Origin: Meconema thalassinum
Taxonomy: Eukaryota; Arthropoda; Insecta; Orthoptera; Tettigoniidae
Length of the DNA stretch: 64,000 nt
NCBI GenBank assembly: GCA_946902985.2
Contig: OX336389.2
Coordinates: forward strand, 790,376,979-790,440,978
Reading direction: 5' to 3'
Positions 1 through 11,083 of this stretch are shown piece after piece. Below the pieces are notes generated by a model that saw nothing but the letters and a program-made list of their open reading frames with translations, did not search any database and was not told the origin of the DNA. Position 1 is the first letter of the stretch; each line of letters opens with the position of its first letter. The translations under genes and the position numbers were made by a program.

Positions 1-1089
1 ATGGGTTGCAGTCGAATGATGAGGTAAAGTTCCCACGGTAGAAAACAAATTAGGTTTTGACCAGCAGTTAATGTAACATGAATTCCTCGGTGAGGAAAAG
101 TATTCCCTTATTTGGAGTGGAAAATACTAAATTGCTTGACTGGTAGAAAGATTGGTTCATGTGGAAAGTTCCAGAGCCATGATGACAGTTAAATAGAGCA
201 AGAGAGTTCGCACTGTGGAAAAAAGCTAAGTTTATAGACAGTGGTTAATTTGAATTAAATCCCTCGTAGTGGGAAGGTATTCCCATTTATTTCGTACAAG
301 AAGTAATGGATTTAATGTCAAATAGCCAGCTTAGATAGCCAACGCATAACAAGGAAAATCCCACGAAGACGGTTATTGCACAATAGTTAGCAATTCCACA
401 CACTGCCTATAAAATTGTATTAAATGCGTTTAGCATTTTAAAACCATTAAAATGAGTCTAAAATCATTGAAGATTGGTACTTAGCTTTTTCATGTTGATC
501 AGGCGATGGTTCCTTGTGACCGTTGACTTTAAAATATAGACATGGCGTCTGGTTTAAAAATGTCTCATAAGGACAGGAGACTGGCCCTGTACACTCGACG
601 GCCGATCTAGGAGAAGTGAGAGCGATTCCTCCCACGACAGAGGTAGGTAGGCACGGGGAAAGGAGAGGGGAACAAAAGAGTTTATACCAGAATATGCAAC
701 ATAGGAAAAATGAAATTCTTATACAGGAAATAGAATTCTTCTTCGAGCGGTGTCTTAAAGGATATGTTAGCTGGTGACAAGGACGACGCCTGGTGAATTG
801 GTGAGGAAGTCATCTTGAGCTCAGAGAATTGAAGAACTTCGACAGTTAGCTACTAGATGCTGCTAGGTTCTCCATGGAAATTACAAATCTAGAACAGACT
901 CAAAGACCAAATAAATCTGTGCACAAGGAGAAAATGAAACTAAATAAGAGCAGCAACAGCTAACTCAGACTGAACCTGTATTCCAAGGAATACACCACAC
1001 ATTGTCGGAAGAGGAATGGTGGAACGACAGAACAAAGTGGAGAGGAACCATATTTTCCCCCACCCAGTGTCAACTGGAAAAGGGGAAAT
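1..1089. other. Gene-free stretch
   Basis: I see no coding trace here. Two loosely similar segments (about 25-110 and 205-300) share a pattern of a GTGG-type start, a TTTGA-containing middle and a TATTCCC-type end, which suggests an old, decayed tandem duplication. Short open frames in this region have no recognisable protein character. Confidence 0.5.
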
Positions 1090-1099
1090 GAAGATGATG

Positions 1100-1440
1100 A
1101 TGACCCAAAAATAAAAGGTCATCGGCTTTTTATTATCTTGCTAACCAATGATCGCATTTGGACACGCGAGGTGTCAGATTACTCGTCACAACCCCGTCAC
1201 TTTTCCTATGGACCTTTTATTTACCGAAAATACCCAAAACTAATAGGTCATCGGCCTTTTAATATCTCGCTAACCAATGATCGGATTTGGACATATGAGG
1301 TGTCCTAGGACTCGGAGTGACGCCCCCTCCTTTCTTATCGCCCCCTAATTTAACCAAAGAACCCAAAACTACAAGTTCAACGACTTTTTAATATCTCGCA
1401 AACTGATCATCGGATTTTCTCGACATTCCTACCTACGAGG
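1100..1440. repeat. Three degenerate tandem units of about 125-135 bp
   Basis: Three successive segments each carry ACCCAAAA, a GGTCATCGGC- or GTTCAACGAC-like stretch, TTTTTAATATCTCGC, a CTAACCAATGATCGGATTT-like stretch and GAGGTGT. They begin near 1105, 1230 and 1355 and differ by substitutions and small indels. This is an old tandem array with no coding potential that I can see. Confidence 0.6.
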
Positions 1441-1579
1441 TGTGATCAAAGAGTTTCAAAGAATTTCAAGAAGGCAGCCATAGCATAACTTAACCTAACC
1501 TAAGCAAACCTACTAGATCAACTGTCTGGTATTTCTAAAAATACCTGATATCTCGCTAACCATCGCTTAACGTTAACCC

Positions 1580-1935
1580 ACCTCTGCTCTACCTCTACCG
1601 CTCTACCTTTACCACTCTATCTCTACGGCTCTATCTTTACCGCCCTACATCCACCGCTCTACCTCTACCGCTCTACCTCCACCCCTTCATCACCACCGCT
1701 CTCACCACCACAGCTCTACCTCCACCGCTCAACATCCACGGTTCTACCACCATCGCTCTCACCACCACCGCCCTACCTCCACCGTTCCACCTCCACCGCT
1801 CCACCTCCACCGCTCCATCTCCACCACTCTACCTCCACCACCCTACCTCCTCCGCTCCACCGCCACTGCTCTCACCCCCACCGCTCCACCTCCACAGCTC
1901 TACCTCTACCGCACCGCTCTACCTCTTCCGCTCTA
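1580..1935 (+). repeat. Degenerate CT/CCACCG minisatellite
   Basis: About 350 bp are built from a pyrimidine-rich unit of 11-13 bp of the form CTCTACCTCCACCG, with many variants (CTCTACCTCTACCG, CTCACCACCACCG). The strand asymmetry is strong, with almost no G outside CG. It lies about 90 bp upstream of a predicted TATA promoter. Confidence 0.8.
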
Positions 1936-2020
1936 TCAACACCGCTGTTGCAAGTGTTTATTAACAACCGCGAGAGCCCGGAGTTGACTGATATTTGATG
2001 CAACGCAGGTGTGTTCGTGG

Positions 2021-2057
2021 TATAAAAAGCTAGGGAGGGGGAACACCTTTCTCACTT
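2021..2057 (+). promoter_or_regulatory. Predicted TATA + initiator promoter
   Basis: TATAAAAAG lies at 2021-2029 and a TCTCACTT initiator-like site at 2050-2057, with its A about 33 bp downstream of the TATA start. This is the normal arthropod spacing. A canonical 5' splice site (CTG|GTAAGTG) follows at 2155/2156, so the stretch reads as promoter, short first exon and intron start. No downstream coding exon could be identified. Confidence 0.45.
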
Positions 2058-2303
2058 TATAGTTGAATAACGTGAACGATAGTTAACAACACGGTAAATT
2101 ATCTCTACAGCTTACTTGTGTGGTGGAAGAGGACTTGAAATACATTATTATTCTGGTAAGTGTTTTCATTTAAAATCATAGTTTGTTATAAGCGCTCTAT
2201 TAAGTTCCAACGTTCACCGTTTGGTGTCAGTGACAGTGGTATCTGGTAATCAAAGATGGAACTACTTGAAATTAGACTTGCTGGGAGTCTACAGACATTC
2301 AAT
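2057..2303 (+). repeat. Left arm of a large inverted repeat
   Basis: This roughly 247-bp segment recurs in reverse complement at 4041-4291 with only scattered mismatches. It begins with TTTATAGTTGAATAACG at the predicted transcription start, contains the putative first exon and its GTAAGTG splice donor, and ends at GGGAGTCTACAGAC. The outer limit coincides with the predicted start site, not with the TATA box, which is absent from the other arm. Confidence 0.85.
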
Positions 2304-4040
2304 GAAAATACCCTGCTATGACCATTGACCGTAATTACGAAATATAATAATTAAACGCATATTTTTTCTTCTACTTTGTTTTATATTTTATTACCATTTA
2401 TGATTTCTTCTTCTATAGGTGAATTGGAAAGTGATTTGATAATCATCATGTACTGCCCCCGAAAAATGAATTATTTGGGACTTAAATGAGAGTATTTTCC
2501 GAGCCCATGATAAAGATTAACATGCAAATATAAATCCTGGAAGTGTGACACAAGTCAGTCGTGTTACAAGCTCGAGGCAGTGGGGAGATTCCAACCACGT
2601 GATATGTTGCGCAACAGAAGTTTCTAGAATGTTAAAATTGACATAGCAACAGTGAATTAGCTATAAAATATAATAAATATTGCTATAAATTACACTATTG
2701 GATATCAGCACAGAGCCAATGAGAAGAGGTCTTATTGAAGACGGGAATAACTTCAACTATATAGTTTGATGAAATTATGCAATTGGGCCCTTAGAAGGTG
2801 ATTTTATTAATTGGCAATGTAAAGAATATTAAAAGAAAATATGTCTGATAGTTTAAAAGCCGCAGAACGGTTGAACTACGCAGTAATAAGCATTGTTAAT
2901 GTGCGCGCTAAAATTATGGTGGGAGACTGATATGGCCGCCAAATTTTCGACTTAGAGAGGAAGACACAAGCATCGGAGTTCTTAATCCTACAGACTTTGA
3001 AGAGAGGAAGTGCTTCTTGGGTTAACTGAGATCCCAAAGCCTTAGTCCGAGTGCGGTGATAGACGACTCGTGCAGACGATACGTTAGCAGGGTTGAATAG
3101 TGGAGATCCCCGTGCTAGTAATTTAGGCAATGTTGAAAGGAGTCTTGATAATAGGATATTTCATTTATATTTGAGATTATACGTCGGAGGATTGAATTAA
3201 TAGATGGTACAGTTCGAATACTATACTATACCAAAAGTTGAGCGTCATAATTCGAACCATTTGGAAGATATAAGCTTGTAAAGACAGTATTACAAAACTG
3301 ACGGACGTAGAAGCTGAAAAACACCTTAGTTGGAACGCGAACATAGCGAATATAGTCCGAGTGAACAGCAGTGGAGAACTTTTACATTGGCACAGCAAAC
3401 AAACATTATTATTATTATGGCTGTTAATATTCATCGGCTAGTATCATTCAACATGATTAACATGGTTGGGATGTCGAATTAAGAAGTCATGCGCCAGGGA
3501 CATATGTAATGCAGAGTTAAGATACAACAATGGAGCTTCGTTAGGCAACGTATTTCAGAATGCAGACGTAGTTTACGTTACATCTAGTACATTTTCGTCA
3601 CTTTACGAACATTAATAGAACAACGATTAGCTATAGAAATAATTCATTCACCACCTACACGAATATTTCTATAAAACAATTACTCACCGATGATGCTGAT
3701 ATATATTTACGACGGAGAATGAAGATCCTTCAGAAGAAGATAGGCAATATGCCAGGGAATCCCGGCAACCCAGAAGAATACGCCAGAAGGAAGTCGTTTG
3801 ATTCCAGACGGAGGTTGGTGATTACCGGAGAGGGAACGTTTTCGCATATCCGAGGTCGCTGGTCCGATGGTTGGAATGGAGGTCCATCTCAGTATATTGG
3901 ACTGAGGAAATGCCTACGTATTTTGCAAATACTTACCCAGATCTTCAAGATAACGTCTAATAAGGTAGCAGTGTTATTTATTTGTAGTATAGAGCTTGAT
4001 CAGTGACATTCTGAGCCGACGTCCTTACTCCATATATTGA
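2304..4040. other. Interior between the inverted arms
   Basis: About 1.74 kb separate the two arms. I recognise no protein in it. A 95-codon open frame at 3719-4006 (plus) starts MKILQKKIGNMPGNPGNPEE but has no motif I know and no supporting context, so I do not call it a gene. Confidence 0.4.
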
Positions 4041-4291
4041 TTGAAAGTCTGTAGACTCCCAGCAAGTCAAATTTCAAGTAGTTCCATCTTTGGTTACCTG
4101 ATACCACTGTCACTGACACCAAGCGGTGAACGTTGGAACTTAATAGAGCGCTTATAACAAACTAAATATGATTTTAAAAGAAAACACTTACCAGAATAGT
4201 AATGTATTTCAAGTCCTCTTCCACCACACAAGTAAGCTGTAGAGATAATTTACCGTGTTGTTAACTATCGTTCACGTTATTCCACTATAAA
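4041..4291 (-). repeat. Right arm of the large inverted repeat
   Basis: Reverse complement of 2057-2303. The arm keeps the splice-donor-like sequence (CTTACCAG on the plus strand at about 4187-4194) and stops at CTATAAA (4285-4291), the partner of TTTATAG at 2057. Sequence beyond 4291 is unrelated to the TATA region upstream of the left arm. Confidence 0.85.
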
Positions 4292-6800
4292 ATATGTATT
4301 TCAGTGTTTCGATGTAAACTTATACTTCATATCTCTATCAAGATTTTAATGCTTCAAGATCATTTGAGATGATAGTCTGTCATCTATTTTTCAATTTTTA
4401 TTCTACGCATCAGTGGTTGAACTGACGTTCAGATTTTGTTTGAGGAATCAGATTTCCTTATGTAAGACTAGTCATTTTGACAATCGAATTTTGATTTTTA
4501 TTTGAACCAAGGATTCATAGTTTTTGTCATTGATGCCAATTAAATTATTTTCAATAATTTAATTTGGGCACTTTATTGTATCAACTTCAAGACCAGAAGA
4601 AACGTCGAATGATATCGTTATATCATTATTGTATATAAACTTTACGACGATCTAGCAAGAACTAGTCGTTTGATAAGACTGAAGTCATAAGCTCATAGAC
4701 ATTCTTCGTGTAGAATGGAAAGACGTTGCGAAACTGACAATCCTTACTTTATTTGAAAAAGCTGAAAGCTTTAGTCAAATAATTGTTTGAGGAAATATCT
4801 CTTTATAGAAGATAATTTGTATCTTTGACTAGGAATTCAAAGCTAGTTTATCCCGGTAAAGATTGTATTCCATTAGACACTATAAATAACATGTGTGGTT
4901 ATTAACACACTATATGTGTAATATCACGTCACAATGTAGACCTGATATTGCAATGACGTGCAATTTAAAGCTTGAAAAGTATGATGAAACAGAATTAGTA
5001 TTTTATTACATGTATATGTGTCAGATGAGTTAACAATAATTATTAATTATTAATTATCTTTTTTTGAAGTAAACTCAAGGAGGTCATTCACGACAGTCTA
5101 AAGTCGTCTTTTATTTATGGAAGTTTTCTTTGAAGAACTGAAGGATGTATTTTTGTAGATCATTAGTCGAGTGTGACGACGCTGATGATTATGCCGTTAA
5201 TTGAAGGAGGTACCTACAGAAGAAATGTTAATAACAATTAATCTGCATTTGGTTATTGTTTAACATGGTAGAAGATATTTGTTTATACCATATACAGTGT
5301 TATATGAGGTGATGTAGAGCTATGTCTGAGCTCGTGGGATGGTGTTCCGCATTTTAAGAGAAGTTAACGAAGTATAGTTCTTTTGATGAGAACGTGGCAT
5401 ATATCATAAAGGAGTCGTTGTGTGTAAGAACTCCAGTACATTTAAAGTAACGTCTTAGCTGTGATGACGCGAGGGTATGAGAGGAAACAATTGGAGAAAG
5501 GTTGTCTACGTATGCCATTTATACCTTTATTAAATCTTTATTAAACACGGAGTTGTATATAAACGTGCAGTTGACCTTTGCTGGTTGAATGTATTTGACC
5601 GATATTGTAAAAAAAAAATACCTAAGACATTGTGTGTGCAGTATATTGAACACTGATGAGTGTTAGCGAAACTTTATGTTGAGAAAACATTGTATATATT
5701 TAACTACAAGTTGTATTTTGAAAGAGAACTAAGATTCTTGCAGATAACGTGTTGTTAGCAATAGATATCGTTTGTCATAACGATCAGATTACCTGTAAAT
5801 ATATTTCGAAATTATTTAATTAGTTAATTAATTTTATAACGATTAATTAGTAGGATGTTTTTGTATTATAGTGTATTTTTCGAGTGAATATTTTAGAATG
5901 GATGATTGCCAGTTGTTGTGTATGATTGAACAACCTGGTTGGTTCTAGAACAACTCGGGAGTGTGAAAGGATGATGGTATTAAATTTTTAGAAAGATTGT
6001 TAAAGAATTTTGTATGAGTTACAAGCACTTTTATAAAGCCAGAATGTAAATTTTAAACGAGGCTAGTATACGCACGCCAGACAGCGTGTATGCAAGCGAA
6101 TGTGAGCGAAGATGTGTACAGTTAGAACTCAAGGCCAGCCTATTATATATCGTGCAGCTTGGTGACAAGCCACAGCCTTGTGAAGGGAAATAGTTTCACG
6201 GTGCGACACTTGGTTGTCTTTTTATCAATGAAACAGAGTAAACAAGTGCATTACAGGACGCGTGGCAGCAGTAGTAACCTTCTGAAAGTAATGCTGTCGA
6301 CGCAGGAGTTTTGTTAAATGTTTTTATCACTTACAGTAGGCCTAGACCTTTCAAAATTTATGTGATTTTAATTTTTAGTTCAGTAAACGCAGTAGTATGT
6401 GTGCAGTGGATGGGGAGCGAGTATGAAGGTATGGATTATTTTATTATTATTGTTTATTGTTTAATATTAGATAGAGTTTACACATGTTTAAATAACTTTA
6501 CACAGTTCGTTTTTCTTAGTCGTCGAGTGATTCATTTTAAATATAAGAAACAAGGTATTGTGGATCCCTTTTCAGGCGAAGCTGAGTCCCATACGAGAAC
6601 CCCGTGAAAAGAAAGGTAGGTGATCAAGTGAGCCCCGTATATTTTGTAATCCACAATATCCTTGCAGCATACTGTATGTAAATTCCTGAAGACCTTGTTG
6701 GAGCGATTTCAAATGAAGTAATTAGCCGGTGCTATTAGAAATAGGTAATCCAGCTGGGCTACGGATATTCCGACAGGCAACTTCCCGAATTTACGGGTAC
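4292..6800. other. AT-rich gene-free stretch
   Basis: About 2.5 kb of AT-rich DNA contain no reading frame that I recognise. There is a very AT-rich segment near 5800-5850 with repeated TTAATTA. An open frame at 6311-6607 encodes no familiar domain and is not called. Confidence 0.5.
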
Positions 6801-6802
6801 AG

Positions 6803-7229
6803 TACAAGTGTAGTGATTGTGAGAAACAGCTTTAAAGACCTGACAGCCTTCAACGCCATGCAAGTTCTAAACATAACCTTAAACTGTTTGTGTGCAGTCA
6901 TTGTACTACAACATTTAACAGACTGGATACTCATACACGACATGTAAATTTAAAGCATGTCAGTTCACACCTTTTTATGTTCAGTTTGCAAACTTAGTTT
7001 TTCTAGTGTAAAGCAATATCAATCCCACATGGTTGAAGTACATGATGAACAACAGGAATTTATATCTGAAAAAACATCAACTAGACTGAACTTTTGAACG
7101 AATGTAGTGACGTAGGGGGTTCATCTCCATTCGAAAAGCCACCAACACTATCAAAGGCAACTCAGACTATGCAAGAGGTGATATTACAAGAGTATCAAAC
7201 GGGCTAGAAGGTAATAGTGATAATGATGA

Positions 7230-7260
<31 letters not shown>

Positions 7261-7395
7261 GATCGTGATGATGATGAAAATGAAGAGGATGAGGTTTTTG
7301 CTCCCATAAAACCACCGCGGCTTTCCCAGTTTTTGAGAACAACAGTGATCGGGCGTAGTTATAAAAAGATCTACCCCAAGCATTGTGGAAAATAA
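6803..7395 (+). pseudogene. C2H2 zinc-finger protein with acidic tail, Polinton-associated, broken
   Basis: Two classical C2H2 fingers are readable early on: YKCSDCEKQ then, after an in-frame stop, RPDSLQRHASSKH, and LFVCSHCTTTFNRLDTHTRH. A third, LCSVCKLSFSSVKQYQSH, lies one frame over. Downstream, after further frame changes, comes a phrase SPFEKPPTLSK, then a run of about twelve aspartates encoded by a GAT repeat, then EEDEVFAPIKPPRLSQFLRT. That C-terminal part is clearly homologous to the protein at 15690-16110, which has no fingers. C2H2 fingers suggest nucleic-acid binding; the role in the element is unknown. At least one stop and two frameshifts make it a pseudogene. It could be the left part of the same Polinton or a fragment of a second copy. 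Confidence 0.65.
7210..7277 (+). repeat. (GAT)n microsatellite
   Basis: A run of GAT/GAC triplets, read as polyaspartate within the zinc-finger pseudogene. The antisense frame gives a histidine-rich open frame that I regard as a shadow. Confidence 0.85.
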
Positions 7396-7555
7396 TTTTT
7401 AAACCACTCATGTAATGAATAGAACACCTATAAAATGAACTATTATAAAAATGTAGATATAGGATGATTGTATGTAAAAATACATTATCTTGCAATACTC
7501 TTTTAATTTTATATATAGTACAACATTACAAAACACAAAAAATACCTTACTCCTT

Positions 7556-8116
7556 TTTTAAGTCCATGCCCACTCATCATCAATATCCCTTCCATAGCAC
7601 CTATCACAATCAGGGCTGTCATCCTCTCCGCTACCGAGGCATCAGATGTTATAACACGCTGCTTTGCCGTTTTCAACAACACTTTATCTGCTGCATGTCT
7701 TGATTCAAAAAGGAAGCTTGTAGTTTAACGTGACCGTTAATCTCGCGATCATAAGCCACGGGACCTCCGTTTTACGTGGAATCCGAACCACAGGACATGG
7801 CATTTCACATCGAAAATCTCACATGCATTGACCGGGGTCTTGATTCAGGTTGGCTATTACGATACGAAATGTCATGGGCCATACATGCTTTATCCAAAGC
7901 GTTAATGCATGCATCACCACGAGCAAGTCGAGCATCCAAATTTGTTCCTGGACCACAGTACTGATAACCAGGTAAATGAAGTTCAAAGGGGAGTAAATCA
8001 ATCGCCTTATCAATGTGACCATGGCCAGTACAGGTTAGGCAAATCTTTTTCAGTCGGTGACGTACACTTTTGGTCTTTTTTCGCTGCTGCGGACGTTGTT
8101 GCCTTTTCCTCCCCCA
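7556..8116 (-). pseudogene. Phospholipase A2-like (parvovirus VP1-type) protein of the Polinton
   Basis: The clearest open segment runs from 8116 down to 7805 on the minus strand. It opens with a basic stretch (RKRQQRPQQRKKTKSVRH), continues with LPFELHLPGYQYCGPGTN, then LDARLARGDACINALDKA and CMAHDISY. YCGPGT is the calcium-binding loop and HD..Y the catalytic His-Asp pair of the secreted-type phospholipase A2 fold found in parvovirus VP1 N-termini and in many insect Polinton-like elements. In viruses that domain modifies endosomal membrane. A second segment near 7556-7640, in another frame, resembles a C-terminal tail (VAERMTALIVIGAMEGI). The catalytic residues are kept, but the start codon is out of frame and a stop and frameshift separate the tail. 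No signal peptide is visible. An endogenous parvovirus fragment is the alternative; the Polinton neighbours argue against it. Confidence 0.75.
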
Positions 8117-8119
8117 TCA

Positions 8120-8488
8120 AACCCGTGGAATGAAGACAAATAGTCTTTACACTGGGTTTTATGTCCATGATACAGTTTTATGAGCTGATATGTAGAACAC
8201 TGGCGAAAAGAGGGTATTTTAGTGATAGACACTTCATGATGATGCTCGTAGTTGTCTTAAGGTTTTAATTCTGATAAAACAGGATTACGTGACCAATCAC
8301 AGGGTACACTACCCCAAATTTATTTTACAGCATTAGTTGCAACGTTAAAAATAAAAGCTTTTGGTAATGCATTCAATTGTTTTTTCCTGAAACTGATTAG
8401 ATTTTTTACACAAAACATTTCACAATAGCTTGTTTTGTGGTAACATCTCCCAAATCCATCATGGAACAAACAGACATGACTGAGGTCA
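8120..8488. other. Unassigned gap inside the Polinton
   Basis: Minus-strand frames are open in part (for example 8320-8529) and may be the decayed end of the DVQGF protein or start of the phospholipase-like gene, but I recognise no motif. Confidence 0.35.
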
Positions 8489-9033
8489 TTATAGCTCACT
8501 AGTGTTGATCTCACTACCGGCTGAGGCAAGTGACATTTCAGTTTTAATCCTATCCATTACTTCCCGGCATGCACCTCGTGTAAACAAATCAAACAGCTTC
8601 CACACATGAAGAAGGGCTTTTTTATCTATTTCACATGGTGGTTTGTTGAGGAGAAGGGTTTGTAGTGAAGGATAGCCCATATCCATGATATCTACACATT
8701 CACAGGTGGGAGACAGAAACTCTAGAAGTCATTCATGTTTTCCATTTCCCTTGACAAGTACAACATCCGCCGTTGATAAATGCACATTCATAACCATGGA
8801 TAAGTATTTATAGGGAATGGTTCCTTCACACCATCGCAACTCTAAATGAGTTTGTATCCAATGGGTTTGTCTTTATCAGTCTGAAAATGTAATGGGAAAG
8901 GTGATTTAAACTCAAGGTGAGTTAGTTTAGGTGTCCAAAGCGTGGTGCAATCGATAATGGCTACTTCTTTGAATATAAACTTGTTTTCTTTCACCATAAA
9001 ACCCTGTACATCTACCACAAGTGTACGTGGCAT
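8489..9033 (-). pseudogene. DVQGF-motif protein, possible DnaQ-like exonuclease, broken
   Basis: The N-terminus MPRTLVVDVQGFMVKENKF is followed by IFKEVAI, giving an acidic pair (D in VDVQGF, E in FKEVAI) spaced like the first motif of some RNase H-fold exonucleases. After a stop at about 8842 the same strand resumes with RWCEGTIPYKYLSMVM and VVLVKGNGKHE, then MGYPSLQTLL. This order (acidic strand, W.EG.IPY, VKG...K, C/YPSL) is a family I remember from insect transposon-rich loci, but I cannot name it with certainty. Assignment as a nuclease is inference from the fold-like pattern. At least two stops or frameshifts interrupt it. It lies between the phospholipase-like gene and the unrecognised gene at 9093-9690, on the same strand. 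Confidence 0.45.
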
Positions 9034-9092
9034 GGTTACTCTTCTCTCTACTCAACCTGTAGTCCAATGACTCATGTCTACTCTTACTCCTA

Positions 9093-9690
9093 CTACTTAA
9101 AGGAAAGGATATCAGTAAGAAGAAAATGATGGTTTATAAACAAATCAGAACAAGGATTACATTTTTTAATTTTAGGATAGGGTCTATACCAATCCATACA
9201 ACATAGTCTTCTATGTCTATATCGTCCATGACACATATGGTGCCCCAATGTCTTAAATGGTAGTGTTTCTATATTGATCCTTTCTTGACCGTGCTTTACA
9301 CAAGCAAACGGGGCACCATTAATTCCATAAGGTCCACACATCTCATAATTTTCACAATCACTCTTAGGTACTGTGGATGGGTAATTGGATTCCGTGGTAA
9401 ATTACCTACATCCATTTGACGAAGGTATGGAGATGTTGGCGACCAGCGCTGATGATCTTGAAAAGGCGCATCACCCTCTTCCCACTGATCTATTGCAATA
9501 GGACAGAAAACATATTTCACTTCATCTAGTCTTCTTAAATAATAGACCTGCTGCTGCCGATTCTTGATGGTTAATAAAAGGAACAGGTCATGATGAAAAT
9601 GTCCTGAAGAGATCTGTTTCTGATTTTAAATTCAATGGTGTGACATCCCATGCCTTTCTTGTGGACATCATGACTGAGCTGCATTCCTCT
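9093..9690 (-). pseudogene. Unrecognised Polinton minus-strand gene, frameshifted
   Basis: Fragments in three frames read as one decayed protein. A start-like MSTRKAWDVTPLNLKSE is followed by LFLLLTIKNRQQQVYYLRRL, IAIDQWEEGDAPFQDH, MDVGNLPRNPITHPQYLRV, then YGINGAPFACVKHGQ, IETLPFKTLGH and DDIDIEDYVVWIGIDP. The conserved-looking Gly/Pro and Trp positions argue that this was a real protein, about 180 residues long. I do not recognise the family. Its position directly downstream of the capsid-like gene, on the same strand, suggests a structural or packaging role, but that is only context. Confidence 0.45.
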
Positions 9691-9704
9691 TGTTCACCTC
9701 CTAT

Positions 9705-10913
9705 TTATACGCTAGTCACTTGGTTCGAGAGTGGATGATAGTACACATGTTTCTCGTGAATAATGAGACAATAGGCTGTCGTATTTGGGGGAATGTTACC
9801 ACGAGTTTCCAAATCTATCCGCATATCAATATAGGTCACCTTTACAGCCTCTTCCAAATTTGAACAATTAAACAACACCAGTAGGGCCTTTGCCTTAAAC
9901 TCTTGATGTGTTGCCATTGGACATTTCTCTTTCTTAAAATAGGATGGTTGGGATTTTGAAAACATGTCGTAGAGTCCACCAAACTTATTTTTTGAAAAGT
10001 TTAAATCCAATCCTTCATAGGGAAAAGTAGCACTATTCAGAAAGAGTCGTATATTTCTCAAGTTTATATGATCAAATTGAGATGCATCTTTGGTTTGTTG
10101 ATGCTTGCGATTGGTTTGAAAGCCAACCAAGACATAGAGAGGTATCTCTGTGTAGCGTGCAGATTTCACCCTCTAACTGTGTGTATCAGCAGTTGGTATT
10201 AGTGGGTACACATGTAGCGCCCAACTTCTAAACTGCATGGGTAAATCCAAATCCTTTTCAACAATTTTGAGTAAGTCCATTTTTACGACCTAAAAGGGTA
10301 ACATGTGGTACTTTCCATATAAGGCGTTGCAGCTGAATCTTCGAATCCTTTACCTCTGCATCGGCACCCTTGAGCGCACTATTATCATTCCTGTCTCTAA
10401 CGAGATAAAGTACTTGCCTTGCGTTTACCACGATACGCTTTTGATCTTCTGCAAAACTTAAAATTATCTTGAGTGCTAAAAACCCTATAAAGCATCCATC
10501 GGTGTGAATCATCCAGTCATTGCTTGAGTTGGGGCACCAACCAGCCATACAACGTGTTTTACATACTTCTCTCCCTTAAGAGGGATACAAATTCATGACA
10601 CTTGTTATGCCTACATTTCGAATACTATCCAACACAATATCATTAATCACATAGCGTACCTCAGAAAAAAGAAAGGCAAAAGCATGGTTGGCTAACGTTG
10701 GTGTTGTTGGTGTGGAACCATACTCTTTACTCAACCTTCAGTTTGAATGACACTTTCATGGCGTAGGGTGTAAATGTCTTGATTATTAATAAGAAATTGA
10801 ATCTCATCATTGTTATTTAGTCCCGGCGTCTGGGGTTGATAGGAATGAGGTACAATACTCACGTTGCTCCCTTGTTCTTCGATTGGGTTGACCACCTCTA
10901 GGATAGAATTCAT
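9705..10913 (-). pseudogene. Capsid-like structural protein of the Polinton (probable major capsid)
   Basis: Frames from 10913 to 9705 connect into one decayed protein of about 400 residues. It starts near IVPHSYQPQTPGLNNNDEI and INNQDIYTL, continues through NHAFAFLFSEVRYVINDI, HTDGCFIGFLALKIIL, FAEDQKRIVVNA, KIQLQRLIWKVPHV and VGFQTNRKHQQTKDASQF, and ends with NTTAYCLIIHEKHVYYHPL. This order matches a protein repeatedly seen in insect Polinton-like elements that I take to be the major capsid protein, a jelly-roll shell protein. It is shorter than the usual 500-650 residues of double jelly-roll capsids. There are frame changes near 10730 and 10260, a TAG about ten residues before residue 1 of the 10169-9705 segment, and other stops, so no intact product can be made. 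Confidence 0.55.
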
Positions 10914-11040
10914 GATATTGCTGTAGAGTATAGCCCAGGTGTTTTAACAACTGCTCGTTGACATGTGTTAACCTGTACTCACGTTGCAAGCAACTAACAC
11001 CTTTCCTAGACGTTGTTGTTACTTTATACACCAAAATCAT
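10813..11040 (-). pseudogene. Small Polinton protein between vertex-like and capsid-like genes
   Basis: An ATG at 11040 opens MILVYKVTTTSRKGVSCLQ, followed by REYRLTHVNEQLLKHLGYTL. It overlaps the start of the capsid-like frame by about 100 bp in another frame, so its last 30 codons may be out-of-frame readthrough. The position, immediately after the vertex-like gene and on the same strand, is typical of a compact viral-type gene cluster. I do not recognise its function. Confidence 0.4.
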
Positions 11041-11083
11041 ACTGACTTCAAAACCAATTTCTAGGTCACAGGCGTGCGAGGAT

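Noticed and set aside
1580..1935. CRISPR-like or coding repeat
   Set aside because: Units are 11-13 bp, contiguous and degenerate, with no spacers; this is a eukaryotic minisatellite.
3719..4006. 95-codon open frame between the inverted arms
   Set aside because: No motif, no homologous trace elsewhere in the window, and no splice or promoter evidence that would connect it to the exon at 2054-2155.
7184..7495. Histidine-rich open frame on the minus strand
   Set aside because: It is the antisense of the GAT microsatellite that encodes polyaspartate on the plus strand.
7556..8116. Endogenous densovirus fragment
   Set aside because: The phospholipase A2 domain alone could suggest it, but neighbours on both sides are Polinton genes and no parvovirus NS1 helicase or capsid is present.
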